Below, one piece after another: positions 22,893 through 31,377 of a DNA stretch of 64,000 nt. A model generated the notes under the pieces. The model ran no database searches, had not been told where the DNA came from, and worked only from the letters and a program-made list of their open reading frames with translations. The stretch's first letter is position 1. Each line of letters opens with the position of its first letter. Made by a program: the position numbers and the translations under genes. The stretch is from Bdellovibrionales bacterium Ga0074139 (GTDB lineage: Bacteria; Bdellovibrionota; Bdellovibrionia; Bdellovibrionales; Bdellovibrionaceae): the NCBI GenBank assembly GCA_001464795.1, contig LNEB01000008.1:1-64000 (forward strand), in the 5' to 3' direction.

Positions 22893-23290
22893 TTTCTCAC
22901 TCCTGCTTTACTTATTAGTTTTTTAAGCTCCTTGATGTCATCTTCATTAAGTTGTGTTGTATCAAGAAGCTGCCTAACAAGGGCCATGGGAGTTCCATCG
23001 AAAACACGCTCTACGACATGTTTGACAGTTTTAATTTCGTAATCAGACTTTTTGATTTGCGGTGTATAAACATGTCCGCGGCCTTCTTTGCGGGTTTTTA
23101 AAATCCCTTTTTGCTCTAAAATGCGCAAGATAGTGGAAACCGATGTGTAAGCGAGTTCTCGCTCTTTGGGTAGCTGCTGAAGCACATCTGATACAGTTCC
23201 TTCACCCAGCTTCCATAACAAAGTCATTAATTCGAGCTCAGTTTCGGTGAGTAGCTTATTGTCATTTTCTTTGAGACTTAATTTTTTCAT
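22889..23290 (-). CDS. BlaI/MecI/CopY-family repressor
   Basis: 133 aa, the normal size. The winged helix has TETELELMTLLWKLGEGTVS, then LAYTSVSTILRILEQKGIL and the wing RKEGRGHVYTP. The C-terminal dimerisation region (RQLLDTTQLNEDDIKELKKL) is typical. In the Bla system the partner M56 protease cleaves the repressor; here that partner is encoded next, with a 4-base overlap. A 38-bp inverted repeat directly upstream of the start is the expected operator, so the pair should be autoregulated. Confidence 0.93.
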   Translation of the reverse strand: MKKLSLKENDNKLLTETELELMTLLWKLGEGTVSDVLQQLPKERELAYTSVSTILRILEQKGILKTRKEGRGHVYTPQIKKSDYEIKTVKHVVERVFDGTPMALVRQLLDTTQLNEDDIKELKKLISKAGVRK

Positions 23291-23301
23291 TTCTAAAATG
23301 T

Positions 23302-23339
23302 AACTAAGAATTTAGTAGTTAACAACTAAATTCTTAGTT
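23302..23339. promoter_or_regulatory. Inverted-repeat operator of the BlaI-type repressor
   Basis: AACTAAGAATTTAGT (23302-23316) and ACTAAATTCTTAGTT (23325-23339) are perfect 15-base inverted arms around AGTTAACA. The repeat starts 12 bases upstream of the repressor ATG. The ACTA/TAGT cores resemble known BlaI half-sites (TACTA). Confidence 0.75.
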
Positions 23340-23421
23340 GGCAGGACCTATTGCTTATTTCTTCTAAATTTCGATAAGTTAGCACTAGTCTTCATGTCGC
23401 CATATCGGTATCTTAGTACCC

Positions 23422-25050
23422 ATGAAATTAAAAATTATAGCGTTATTCTTCCTACCCTTACTCACGTGGGCTGATCATTTTGCAACAGAGAGAAAAACCT
23501 CTATTCAACTGTTTGATGCCTATATTAACGAAATCAACCGCTTGGACGGAGATGGGCTGCTGCCAAGGCACAATAGAAAGTTAAGCTGGCAGCAAATCAC
23601 AAAAAAACTTAGAAATGATTTAGAAGATTCACAAAACTCTTTGGAATTGGGCCGAGTCTTTTCAAGACTAGATGCAGCCTACCCTAATTTACACGCTCAT
23701 ATTAAACTGGGTTCTAATTATGATTTTAATAGTGAAGGCAAAGCCATGCTGGCCGTTGGCTTTAAGCCCGAAGTTGTCTCTGAAGATGGTATTGTTTCAA
23801 AATATTTGATTTCCAGTGTTAAAAGCCAATATTTCATTCATCTTGATCCAAAAGACAGGCCGCAAACCGGTGATGAGCTGATTGCAATTAATGGCGTTGA
23901 TATAAAAAAATGGGCAGATGAAAATTTTGAATACTGCAAGTTTCCGCTTAGAAGCCAATGTGAGCTTGAGTTTTGGGATAATCTAAGAAAAGGAAATCTT
24001 TCTTGGTTCAGGCGGCAGCCGCTGAAGTTTTCACTTAGGCGTGATGAAAAAAAAATAAATGTGATAATTCCTGTCTTTGCAAATATCGAAAAATCTGAGG
24101 CTAAAAATTTAAAGCCCTGCGGCAATGAACCCGCCAGGTATCCAGAATTTAAAATGGTCTATCAGGGCTTTCATGCCTGTGTTTATGAAAATAAAAATCT
24201 ACCAGGCACTTCACTTTTAAGGATTAGAAGTTTTCGTTATGACCGAGGTGTGACCGTAAATGGCATTGATGGGGTTTCAAAAGAAGTTCAGCAATTTGCG
24301 ACTCAGTATTGGAATAAGAAGGCCAAACAAACAAAACACCTGATCATTGATGTGGTGGATAATTGGGGCGGTGATGTGGTGACTCAATGGTCAGCTCAGT
24401 TCCTCGATCAAGACTTTCAAGATCAATGGGTGCAATTTAAAAAAACAAAAGAACTTGAAGATCCCGATTGGAGAAATCAAGCCTTTTACCAAGATAAAGG
24501 CAAACTCAAGATCTATGAAAACCTAAGGGCTTCAGAAAAATGGAATAACATTCGAGAGGGTGAGTATATCCCAACAATGCCGCAATTTTGCCCTTCTCAA
24601 AATGATGATTGCTTAACTGAAAAGTTTTCCTCGATTAAGAAAGCTTACAAGGGAAGAGTTTCTTTTTTAACAGATCCTTGGTGCATCTCCTCTTGTGTTG
24701 GTTTTGTTTGGACACTCAAATATTATTTAAAAGAACGTGCTCAATTTGTTGGCCTCCCTGATTCTGGAGACTCGACTTATTCTAGATCCTATTTAGAAGC
24801 TACTTTCATTAATCAAGGCCAAGATTTCAAAATATCCGTTCACCCAAGGCCTGCACAATCAAAAGCTGAGGTATCAAAAGAAAGTTTCTTCAGATCTGCA
24901 ATTTCCACCTCCAGATCCACTGATGAACTTGGTCAGGTGATCTCAGGAACTCCAATGAAAATGAATCATTATGTGTCAATTAAGTGGAATGAATCCCAAG
25001 ACGAGTGGGTGGCAAGACTCATTCAAAAAGCTAGCGATCCTGCTTTTTAA
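23422..25050 (+). CDS. Secreted S41-family (tail-specific protease-like) peptidase
   Basis: 542 aa. A signal peptide (about 1-17, ending TWADH) leads to a helical N-terminal region, a PDZ-like segment (GDELIAINGVDIKKWADE, about 150-170), and the S41 core with KHLIIDVVDNWGGD and FLTDPWCISSCVGFV, where a Ser after CI is the probable nucleophile. The Cys pairs suggest disulphides in an exported protein. The catalytic Lys is not assigned with certainty. The gene stands alone downstream of the BlaI promoter region in the opposite direction. It overlaps the convergent zinc-ribbon gene by 20 bases. Confidence 0.75.
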   Translation: MKLKIIALFFLPLLTWADHFATERKTSIQLFDAYINEINRLDGDGLLPRHNRKLSWQQITKKLRNDLEDSQNSLELGRVFSRLDAAYPNLHAHIKLGSNYDFNSEGKAMLAVGFKPEVVSEDGIVSKYLISSVKSQYFIHLDPKDRPQTGDELIAINGVDIKKWADENFEYCKFPLRSQCELEFWDNLRKGNLSWFRRQPLKFSLRRDEKKINVIIPVFANIEKSEAKNLKPCGNEPARYPEFKMVYQGFHACVYENKNLPGTSLLRIRSFRYDRGVTVNGIDGVSKEVQQFATQYWNKKAKQTKHLIIDVVDNWGGDVVTQWSAQFLDQDFQDQWVQFKKTKELEDPDWRNQAFYQDKGKLKIYENLRASEKWNNIREGEYIPTMPQFCPSQNDDCLTEKFSSIKKAYKGRVSFLTDPWCISSCVGFVWTLKYYLKERAQFVGLPDSGDSTYSRSYLEATFINQGQDFKISVHPRPAQSKAEVSKESFFRSAISTSRSTDELGQVISGTPMKMNHYVSIKWNESQDEWVARLIQKASDPAF

Positions 25051-25216
25051 CGCTCTTCCAGGTTCCCCCGTACTGGTAACCTGGTAAAGTCTGAGATTTT
25101 CGACAACACTCTGTGCAAACAAATACCCAATCCTTAGCTGTTCCTAGACGAATACGAAAAGCGACTTCCATCGTTTTTTGACATTGAGCACAGGTTTTTG
25201 ATCTCGCAGGATTCAT
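25031..25216 (-). CDS. Small zinc-ribbon protein (61 aa)
   Basis: 61 aa with two Cys pairs, KTCAQCQKTME near residue 9 and VCTECCRKS near residue 34, spaced as in a four-Cys zinc ribbon. The tail is basic (GTWKSVKKQDR) and could bind nucleic acid. It is a short stand-alone gene whose 3' end overlaps the S41 gene. It faces a rightward zinc-finger gene across 79 bases, so the two have divergent promoters. The function is unknown. Confidence 0.6.
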   Translation of the reverse strand: MNPARSKTCAQCQKTMEVAFRIRLGTAKDWVFVCTECCRKSQTLPGYQYGGTWKSVKKQDR

Positions 25217-25295
25217 TGCTGGATTATATTCAATTTTAAATACAAAAAGTATTAAATTTATGGCAATTTATTTTAACAAAAACCCGGAGGTCTCA

Positions 25296-25574
25296 ATGTT
25301 TTGCCCCGCTTGTAAAGATACAGTACTATCAATGACGGAACGTCAAGGTGTTGAAATCGATTACTGCCCCAAATGCCGAGGTGTTTGGTTGGACCGTGGT
25401 GAACTTGATAAAATAATCGAAAAGTCAGCTGCAGCGAACGAAGTGGCCGCACCTACTGCTCAACCACAGCAACAGCCTCAGCCCTCTTACAAACCAGACT
25501 ATGAATACAAAAAGGATTACGAATACAAAGGCTACAAGCGAAAGAAATCTTTCTTAGAAGAAATTTTTGATTAA
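25296..25574 (+). CDS. zf-TFIIB domain protein
   Basis: 92 aa from ATG 25296, which has GGAGG 7 bases upstream. The zinc finger has FCPACKD at 2-8 and DYCPKCRGVWLDRGELDKI at about 22-40, the zf-TFIIB signature (CPxC...CPxCxGxWLDxGEL). The rest is low-complexity Pro/Gln/Tyr/Lys (PQQQPQPSYKPDYEYKKDY) ending acidic. Such proteins are common in proteobacteria without an assigned role. The stop overlaps the next start (TAATG), so it is coupled to the DUF2461 gene. Confidence 0.85.
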   Translation: MFCPACKDTVLSMTERQGVEIDYCPKCRGVWLDRGELDKIIEKSAAANEVAAPTAQPQQQPQPSYKPDYEYKKDYEYKGYKRKKSFLEEIFD

Positions 25575-26281
25575 TGAAAAAAATAAAATTCTCAAAGCAA
25601 ACTCTGGATTTTTTAAAAAAAGCGGGAAAGCAAAAACAAGCAGACTGGCTTGATAAAAACACCAAAGAATACGATGAGGTTCTAAGAAAGCCATTTATCG
25701 ATTTAGCTGAAAAAGTAAAAGCGGCTGTAAGGCCGCTGGCCCCTGATTATCATTTTCCAAGTAAAGGCTTAGGACGTATCAAGCGGCCTGATTTTAAAGT
25801 CGCTGGAGGCTTGCCACGCTATAAAGATTGGATCTCGATGATTGCCTCAAGGCCTTCCGCTTCACGCTTTGAAAGCAACCCTCATTTGTTTTTTGGTTTA
25901 TTCCCCAATGAAGAAGACTCTATTCTTATCGCTGGTGGCCTTTGGCAACCCAGCTCTCAACAAACAAGACTGATTCGAGAAGCCATTAATAAGGATTCTG
26001 AACCTTTCAAAGAACTATTTAGTGATTCTAAATTCAAGAAAAGTTTTAAAGGCGCATTTTATATGCAAGATCAATCAACTCGAGTGCCCAGGGGCTTTGC
26101 CGTGGATCACCCTGATGTGGAGTGGTTAAAATTAAAGAAGTTTGTCGTCTACAAGAAAATTTCTATGAAGGAATTCACATCACCTCATTTTAGTGCCCAT
26201 GTGATTCAAGATTTCACACAGGCACTACGACTTAATAAATTACTTGATCAGGCCATTAAACTAAACTGGCCACCCAGATAG
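25574..26281 (+). CDS. DUF2461 (TIGR02453-like) protein
   Basis: 235 aa. The family pattern is visible: FLKKAGKQKQADWLDKNTKE near the N-terminus, ADWLDKNTKEYDEVL, GRIKRPDFKVAGGLPRYKDW, HLFFGLFPNEEDSILIAGGL, then QQTRLIREAI and VPRGFAVDHPDVEWLKLKKF. The enzymatic role is unknown. The start shares a base with the stop of the zf-TFIIB gene, so they are translated together. The 3' end is separated from a convergent gene by one base. Confidence 0.85.
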   Translation: MKKIKFSKQTLDFLKKAGKQKQADWLDKNTKEYDEVLRKPFIDLAEKVKAAVRPLAPDYHFPSKGLGRIKRPDFKVAGGLPRYKDWISMIASRPSASRFESNPHLFFGLFPNEEDSILIAGGLWQPSSQQTRLIREAINKDSEPFKELFSDSKFKKSFKGAFYMQDQSTRVPRGFAVDHPDVEWLKLKKFVVYKKISMKEFTSPHFSAHVIQDFTQALRLNKLLDQAIKLNWPPR

Positions 26282-26282
26282 A

Positions 26283-26564
26283 TTACTTTTTGTCAGTGTC
26301 CACGTTGTTTTTGATTTCAGTGGCTTTGTCTTTGACAACATCAGCACCTTCAGTGACTCGGTTCTTAGCTTGTTTAGCTAAACATTCCACTTTACTGTCG
26401 CCAGTTAATTTTCCGCAAATAGCTTCATTAGCACGGTTTGCACCTTTTTTGACCATACGTGCACCCGAATTAGTAGTGGATTGAACTTTTTCGCCCATGG
26501 TTTCTTCTGCTTGGGAAAAACCTAAAAAGCCGAATAGTACAAGTGTTGCTGTTAATAATTTCAT
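26283..26564 (-). CDS. Small exported helical protein
   Basis: 93 aa from ATG 26564, which has AAGGAG 8 bases ahead. A signal peptide (ending FSQAEE) is followed by an Ala/Lys/Glu-rich helical region with two Cys (ANEAICGKLTGDSKVECLAK), which may form a disulphide. The repeated KVQSTTNSGA and RVTEGADVVKDKATEI segments recall YtxH/LEA-like stress proteins. No family is named with confidence. Confidence 0.65.
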   Translation of the reverse strand: MKLLTATLVLFGFLGFSQAEETMGEKVQSTTNSGARMVKKGANRANEAICGKLTGDSKVECLAKQAKNRVTEGADVVKDKATEIKNNVDTDKK

Positions 26565-26631
26565 TTCTATCTCCTTGTTGTAAGTCACACCATTCATGCG
26601 CTTACAATCTAGAGACAGCAAGGTATTAAAA

Positions 26632-27027
26632 TTACTGGATCCTGTCACGGCACGGCAATAGATCTACTTTTTTACCATATCCGTTCATTATCAATAGCTT
26701 ATACTGACCGGGAATAGTTCTATTGAAATGATAAGTCAAAAACCCAGCTCTGATTTCATAAAGTCGACCATTATCGAACCCAGATAAATTTCTTTGCTTG
26801 TCAGCGTGAACTAGCATCCCTTTTGAAAGAAAAAACAGTTGAGGATCACTGTAATTAACTGTGCCTAAAACATACCAATTTTTCACGTTTGATTCAGGTG
26901 CATCACAGGCCATAATCACATTTACGTCGCTGATATTGTAACGAAGACTTGTATCACGGTCCTCAATAATGATTGCAAACGACTGAGCAGAAAAAAATAA
27001 TGCCATAAAAAGCGTGATCATTTTCAT
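26632..27027 (-). CDS. Small secreted protein of unknown function
   Basis: 131 aa from ATG 27027, preceded by AGGAG. The signal peptide ends around SFA. The mature part is beta-rich with two Cys (VIMACDAPES near 40 and LPCRDR near the end) likely to be disulphide-bonded. No domain is recognised. Gene order suggests an independent unit ahead of the exported helical protein. Confidence 0.65.
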   Translation of the reverse strand: MKMITLFMALFFSAQSFAIIIEDRDTSLRYNISDVNVIMACDAPESNVKNWYVLGTVNYSDPQLFFLSKGMLVHADKQRNLSGFDNGRLYEIRAGFLTYHFNRTIPGQYKLLIMNGYGKKVDLLPCRDRIQ

Positions 27028-27114
27028 ATAAAACTCCTGTGGATAATTAAACAAATTGGAGTCTATACTAATAATCCTAATATGAACAGACGACTAACAA
27101 TTTTACAAAATTGT

Positions 27115-28956
27115 CTATAAGTTAGACTTTAAGGCATCAACCCAAACACCCTGCAGTTCAGCGCTGGAATTATTTAAAACCACATAACTTTGCCCCCCAT
27201 AACGAGACCATCGTTGAAGCCAACGAGCCAGTGGTAAATTCGGGTTTAAATTCATTACAACAACAGTTGAATTTTTAATCCGAAGGGTAAGAAAAACAGC
27301 CTGAACACTAAGATCAAATTTTCTATTTTCTATTTGAACTTCATTTGCAGTTATTTTAATGCCTTTTTCAGCCATCAACTTTTTAATTTCTGAATTTTTT
27401 TCGGCACTGATCAGATCAACCAAATAGACCGAAGCTTTATCAAAGTCCAAGTCAGACTTTACATTCATCCACTGTTTATCAGTGAACTGATTTTTAAAAG
27501 CCTGCACCCAGTCGGATTGATTAATTTGGTATTCAACTTTTTTTGCACCGAAAAACTCGGAAAAGTTAATGGGCTTTTCAAATAGATTAAGATCCCTGAA
27601 TAAATAAAAATCAGGATCAATGGAATAAGTTAAATAATTTTCTTGGATTGCAAATTGACTTTGTACCAAGTTTTTTCCGCTAGGTAAAACGTCTAACACT
27701 AATTTTTTATTCCCACTTTGTGAAAACAACTGTGTTTGGATTTGAAAGCCCGCAAGTTTTGCTAGCTCAGAAGGTTTTGCACTGGCTTGAATTTCTTGAT
27801 TGGTTTTTTTTAATTTTAAAAAATCTTTTGCAACAAATCCAGGTTGCTGCACCCAGAATTTTTTAAAACTCTGTAAATCTTGACCGCTGACCTCAGATTG
27901 GATGGCAAAAAAATCATCCCATGAAGCTCTTTTAAATTTAAAATTTTTATAGAATTTTTTTAAAGCGGCTGCAAAGTTCTGTGGACCCACAAGTTGTTCG
28001 AGCATCACAAAAACCATCACTGACTTGTCATATCCTAAGGCTTGAAGTGATCGATCTTCACCTCGAGAGGTGAACTGAGAAAGAGAAAGCTCTTGGGATT
28101 GGTTGACATAATTCAGATAACTTGTGAGGGCTTTAATTCTATAAAGCTTTTTTTCTTCCTGATTGAGTAATCCGTAGTCAGCACCAAAAGATGTCAAACC
28201 CTCGCACCAGTTGCCTTTCTCATAATCAACAAAAACGCTAGCCCCCCACCAAGAATGCAACAGTTCATGAGGTAATGAAGTTTTCAAAATAAATGGAAAT
28301 CTTAAAAGTTGCGATCCGATCCAAGTCATTTTTGGAAATGCATAGCCTATTTCACTTGGAGCTTCGACGACTTGAAAAACATCATAGGGATAAGTACCAA
28401 TCGAATTTTCGTAATGATCAAGATACTTTTTTAAATTTTGCAATAATGTTTCTGCCAGAGCTGGCTCATCCTGAGATAAGTAAACAAGCAACCTTTTATC
28501 AACGCTTTGGTATTTTTTAAATTTACCAAAAACGTAGGCTAAATCACCTTGCGGAAAACCAGTGGCCGAGTGAATCAATTCAAACTCAGGATTAAGTTTG
28601 GTTTGAAATTGAAATTTGTCACCCTCTGGAAATTGAGGATTCACCGGATGCCACACCCGAAGACCCGATAAGAAATAGGGCTTTGATAAATCAAGACTTA
28701 TTGTGTAATGCAAAAAACCCTTTTGGCCTTTAGTAAGCTGAATTTGATGCAAACCTTTTGCATTTTTCGAGAGTTTTAGATTGCCCCATTGAGTGATCTG
28801 GGCTTCAGAAGTCAGCTGAAGTGTGTCAGAGGTTTCAGTACTAAAGCTAACTTTAAATTGAAGTTGAGAATTTTTTTGTTCAATTTCAATTTCCGTCAAT
28901 AAAGAAGCTAAACTAGGTGCAGTAAATAACAAAACTAGCAAAAATAAGTTTTTCAT
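27115..28956 (-). CDS. Secreted M1/M61-like zinc metallopeptidase
   Basis: 613 aa with a signal peptide (ending SLAS). An N-terminal beta domain (about 20-150) precedes the catalytic domain. HELLH has His230, Glu231 and His234, and Glu252 in GNWCEGLTSF is the probable third ligand. That puts 17 residues between the second His and Glu, one fewer than in classical M1 enzymes. YDKSVMVFVMLEQLVG is the conserved downstream helix of aminopeptidase folds. The C-terminal 200 residues are less clear. It probably cleaves peptides in the periplasm. Confidence 0.78.
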   Translation of the reverse strand: MKNLFLLVLLFTAPSLASLLTEIEIEQKNSQLQFKVSFSTETSDTLQLTSEAQITQWGNLKLSKNAKGLHQIQLTKGQKGFLHYTISLDLSKPYFLSGLRVWHPVNPQFPEGDKFQFQTKLNPEFELIHSATGFPQGDLAYVFGKFKKYQSVDKRLLVYLSQDEPALAETLLQNLKKYLDHYENSIGTYPYDVFQVVEAPSEIGYAFPKMTWIGSQLLRFPFILKTSLPHELLHSWWGASVFVDYEKGNWCEGLTSFGADYGLLNQEEKKLYRIKALTSYLNYVNQSQELSLSQFTSRGEDRSLQALGYDKSVMVFVMLEQLVGPQNFAAALKKFYKNFKFKRASWDDFFAIQSEVSGQDLQSFKKFWVQQPGFVAKDFLKLKKTNQEIQASAKPSELAKLAGFQIQTQLFSQSGNKKLVLDVLPSGKNLVQSQFAIQENYLTYSIDPDFYLFRDLNLFEKPINFSEFFGAKKVEYQINQSDWVQAFKNQFTDKQWMNVKSDLDFDKASVYLVDLISAEKNSEIKKLMAEKGIKITANEVQIENRKFDLSVQAVFLTLRIKNSTVVVMNLNPNLPLARWLQRWSRYGGQSYVVLNNSSAELQGVWVDALKSNL

Positions 28957-28985
28957 ATTGGCTAGATTAAACTATATTTGTGTTT

Positions 28986-29408
28986 ATGAAACCAGAATTA
29001 TATTTCGCTAAAGTTTTGCTGGATGTCGTTCCCCCATTGGTGAGGCTCATCCGATCGGAACTCAAACTGGCAGCTCCCAAGCATCTAACAGTTCCACAAT
29101 TTCGTGTACTCGCACAAATTCATCACGGCATCAACACCGTCAGTGAAATTGCCGAAATGCATGTTGTCAGCCAACCGGCCATGACAAAAATGGTCGGCAC
29201 CCTGGTTAAGCGAGGCTATGTTCATAAAAAGGTAAACCCAAAAAATACAAGGCAAACTCATTTAAGTCTGACCACAAAGGGCCAACTGCTTCACAACTCA
29301 ACTTGGCAGTCAGCACAGAAAAGAATGTCAAAAAGATTCAAGAACGTTCCTGAATATGAAAGAGAACTCATGATTAACTCTTTGCTTAAACTACAGTCCT
29401 ATATTTAA
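28986..29408 (+). CDS. MarR-family transcriptional regulator
   Basis: 140 aa from ATG 28986. The winged helix contains LTVPQFRVLAQIHHGINTVS, then MHVVSQPAMTKMVGTLVKRG and the wing NTRQTHLSLTTKGQ, standard for MarR. It is followed after 8 bases by a BLUF photoreceptor gene on the same strand, so the two are almost certainly cotranscribed. Light-dependent control of this repressor, or of its targets, is the natural hypothesis. It is divergent from the metallopeptidase gene (29 bases). Confidence 0.9.
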   Translation: MKPELYFAKVLLDVVPPLVRLIRSELKLAAPKHLTVPQFRVLAQIHHGINTVSEIAEMHVVSQPAMTKMVGTLVKRGYVHKKVNPKNTRQTHLSLTTKGQLLHNSTWQSAQKRMSKRFKNVPEYERELMINSLLKLQSYI

Positions 29409-29416
29409 AATATTTT

Positions 29417-29845
29417 ATGGATCAAGTTTTTACTCTCGTCTACACAAGCCAAGCTTCAGTGGAGTTTAAAGATGGCTCATTGGAAGAAATTTACGCTATT
29501 TCCAGAAGAAATAATTTAAATAGTCAAATCACAGGTTTTTTAACTTACAGACAAGGTTATTTTTTGCAATTTTTAGAAGGCCCTAAGGAAGAAGTACTCA
29601 ACTGCTTTAAAAGAATTCAAAAAGACTCAAGACACACTTCTATAATTAAACATGGTGAGGCATTAAGTAATAAGCGCTTATTTCCTGACTGGGCCATGGG
29701 AGAAGTCACCAACTTAAATGGGCTGACATCGTCAGATAACTTGATTGATTTATTCGAACTGGCCAAAAATGGAACGCCCTATCAGGATGTTCAGTCACTC
29801 ATGTCAATATTCAATTTATTTTCTAAGGAAGTTAAAGTTATTTAA
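29417..29845 (+). CDS. BLUF-domain blue-light photoreceptor (FAD)
   Basis: 142 aa, a stand-alone BLUF domain with a short tail. All light-switch residues fit AppA numbering exactly: Tyr9 (LVYTSQ), Asn33, Gln51 (FLQFLEGP), Trp92 and Met94 (PDWAMGE). ITGFLTYRQGYFLQFLEG is the family core. It binds FAD and switches its hydrogen-bond network on blue light. There is no fused output domain, so it must act on a partner protein. The MarR regulator encoded 8 bases upstream is the obvious candidate. Its 3' end overlaps a convergent photolyase/cryptochrome gene by 4 bases. Confidence 0.94.
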   Translation: MDQVFTLVYTSQASVEFKDGSLEEIYAISRRNNLNSQITGFLTYRQGYFLQFLEGPKEEVLNCFKRIQKDSRHTSIIKHGEALSNKRLFPDWAMGEVTNLNGLTSSDNLIDLFELAKNGTPYQDVQSLMSIFNLFSKEVKVI

Positions 29846-31377
29846 ATCGGCCTTTTTTGTGTTGGAAAATGCCTGGCTTTACGACTTCCATGCTTAAGCA
29901 AAACTTTTTTAGCTTCGGCCTGAACCGAAGCTTTCTTGTGCCATAAAAAAATTTTTTCTTTAGCCTGATGATAGGACAACTCAGGATCCACTATGGGTTC
30001 TGGATAATCACGACCAATCTTAAAGTCTAAGGAAGCGGCTACAAATGGAGGGGTTAAATGCGGTGCTATCAAGTCGCAGGTGTCTAATTTTGCAAGCTCT
30101 GGGCAGTATTTCCTAACAAATTCTCCGTTGGGGTCACGGTCTAAGGTTTGCTTTTGTGGAGAGTAGATCCTGATGGCATTAATCCCAGTCACTCCTGACT
30201 GCATTTGCGCCTGACTAAAATGAATTCCGGGTTCGAAATCTAAAAAATGCTTAGCTAAAAAACGAGCTGTGGGTCTCCAGTCCAGCCATAATTGGTAGGA
30301 CGCAAAACTCATTAGCATGGCTCGCATTCTAAAATTAATCCAACCATGCTGTTTCAAAGCTCTCATACAGGCATCAATGATCGGAAATCCAGTTTGCCCA
30401 TCACACCAGGCTTGAAATTTTTTTTGCTCAAATTCAGACTCTCTTAAGCCATCAAACATTCGGTTCACATTTTCAAACTCAATTTCAGGTTCTGATTCCA
30501 ATTTTTGAATGAAGTGACAATGCCACCACAACCGGCTTTCAAATTGGGATAGGTTCTGTGTCCATTTTTTTTCCCTTGCTGTGCCGATCACAGATTGTCT
30601 TTTATTTTCAAGCTCACTTAAGACCTCTGTGATGGATAAATTACCCCAAGAAAGATAGGGGCTAATTCGTGAACAACCATCAAAGGCTGTCACCGGTGAA
30701 GACAAAGAAGAAAAATAATTCTGTCCCCTAGAATCAAAAAATGAATGTAATGTTTTAACAGCTTCCGTGCGCCCCCCTTTTAATGCAAAAATTTTTTCAG
30801 AGGGTGGAAGACCTAGATCTTGAAGACTTGGAAGATGCCCTAATTCTAATTTTTTAATTAAAGTCCAAGCAGGCTGTCCTGAATCCCAAACCTGATTGAT
30901 TTCTGGATGAAGGGCTCGATTTAATATGCGGTTACGATGCTTTAACCAATGATCTCTGTTTTTCAGCCCCCGTTTCACTCCAAATTGTGGATATTCAGTG
31001 AACTGAACGGATTGAGATTGAAACCATGATTTCATCATCAAGTCCCGCTTAAAAGTCCAATCCACTCCGGTCTCTTCGTGACTGAAGACAAAGGAAAATG
31101 GCCATTTTTTAATGAGCTCTGAAAATACAGTGATAGCAGAACCATAGCGAATAATGAGGGGGATACCTAATTTTCTTAAATCATTTTTAAGATCAATGAG
31201 TGACTTTTCTAGAAACAAAAATTGACCTGATTCGAACTCGAAACTTTTAATCCACTCGGGTTCAAGAATATAAACAGCCGCTGTCTGCCCGATTTGACAA
31301 GCTTCCAACAAGGGTCTGTGATCACAAACCCTTAAATCTTTTTTAAACCAAACTAACGATAGGGGTCTAGTCGACAA
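29842..31377 (-). CDS. Cryptochrome/DNA photolyase family protein
   Basis: 511 aa. The N-terminal antenna domain begins LSLVWFKKDLRVCDHRPL and the C-terminal FAD domain has GCSRISPYLSWGNLSITEV, LWWHCHFIQKLE, QTGFPIIDACMRALKQHGWI and NFRMRAMLMSFA, which hold the flavin. It is likely to repair UV-damaged DNA or act as a light sensor; the sequence does not separate the two. It faces the BLUF gene, giving two flavin blue-light proteins side by side. Its start overlaps the upstream hydrolase stop by 11 bases, so both are in one leftward unit. Confidence 0.92.
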   Translation of the reverse strand: MSTRPLSLVWFKKDLRVCDHRPLLEACQIGQTAAVYILEPEWIKSFEFESGQFLFLEKSLIDLKNDLRKLGIPLIIRYGSAITVFSELIKKWPFSFVFSHEETGVDWTFKRDLMMKSWFQSQSVQFTEYPQFGVKRGLKNRDHWLKHRNRILNRALHPEINQVWDSGQPAWTLIKKLELGHLPSLQDLGLPPSEKIFALKGGRTEAVKTLHSFFDSRGQNYFSSLSSPVTAFDGCSRISPYLSWGNLSITEVLSELENKRQSVIGTAREKKWTQNLSQFESRLWWHCHFIQKLESEPEIEFENVNRMFDGLRESEFEQKKFQAWCDGQTGFPIIDACMRALKQHGWINFRMRAMLMSFASYQLWLDWRPTARFLAKHFLDFEPGIHFSQAQMQSGVTGINAIRIYSPQKQTLDRDPNGEFVRKYCPELAKLDTCDLIAPHLTPPFVAASLDFKIGRDYPEPIVDPELSYHQAKEKIFLWHKKASVQAEAKKVLLKHGSRKARHFPTQKRPI

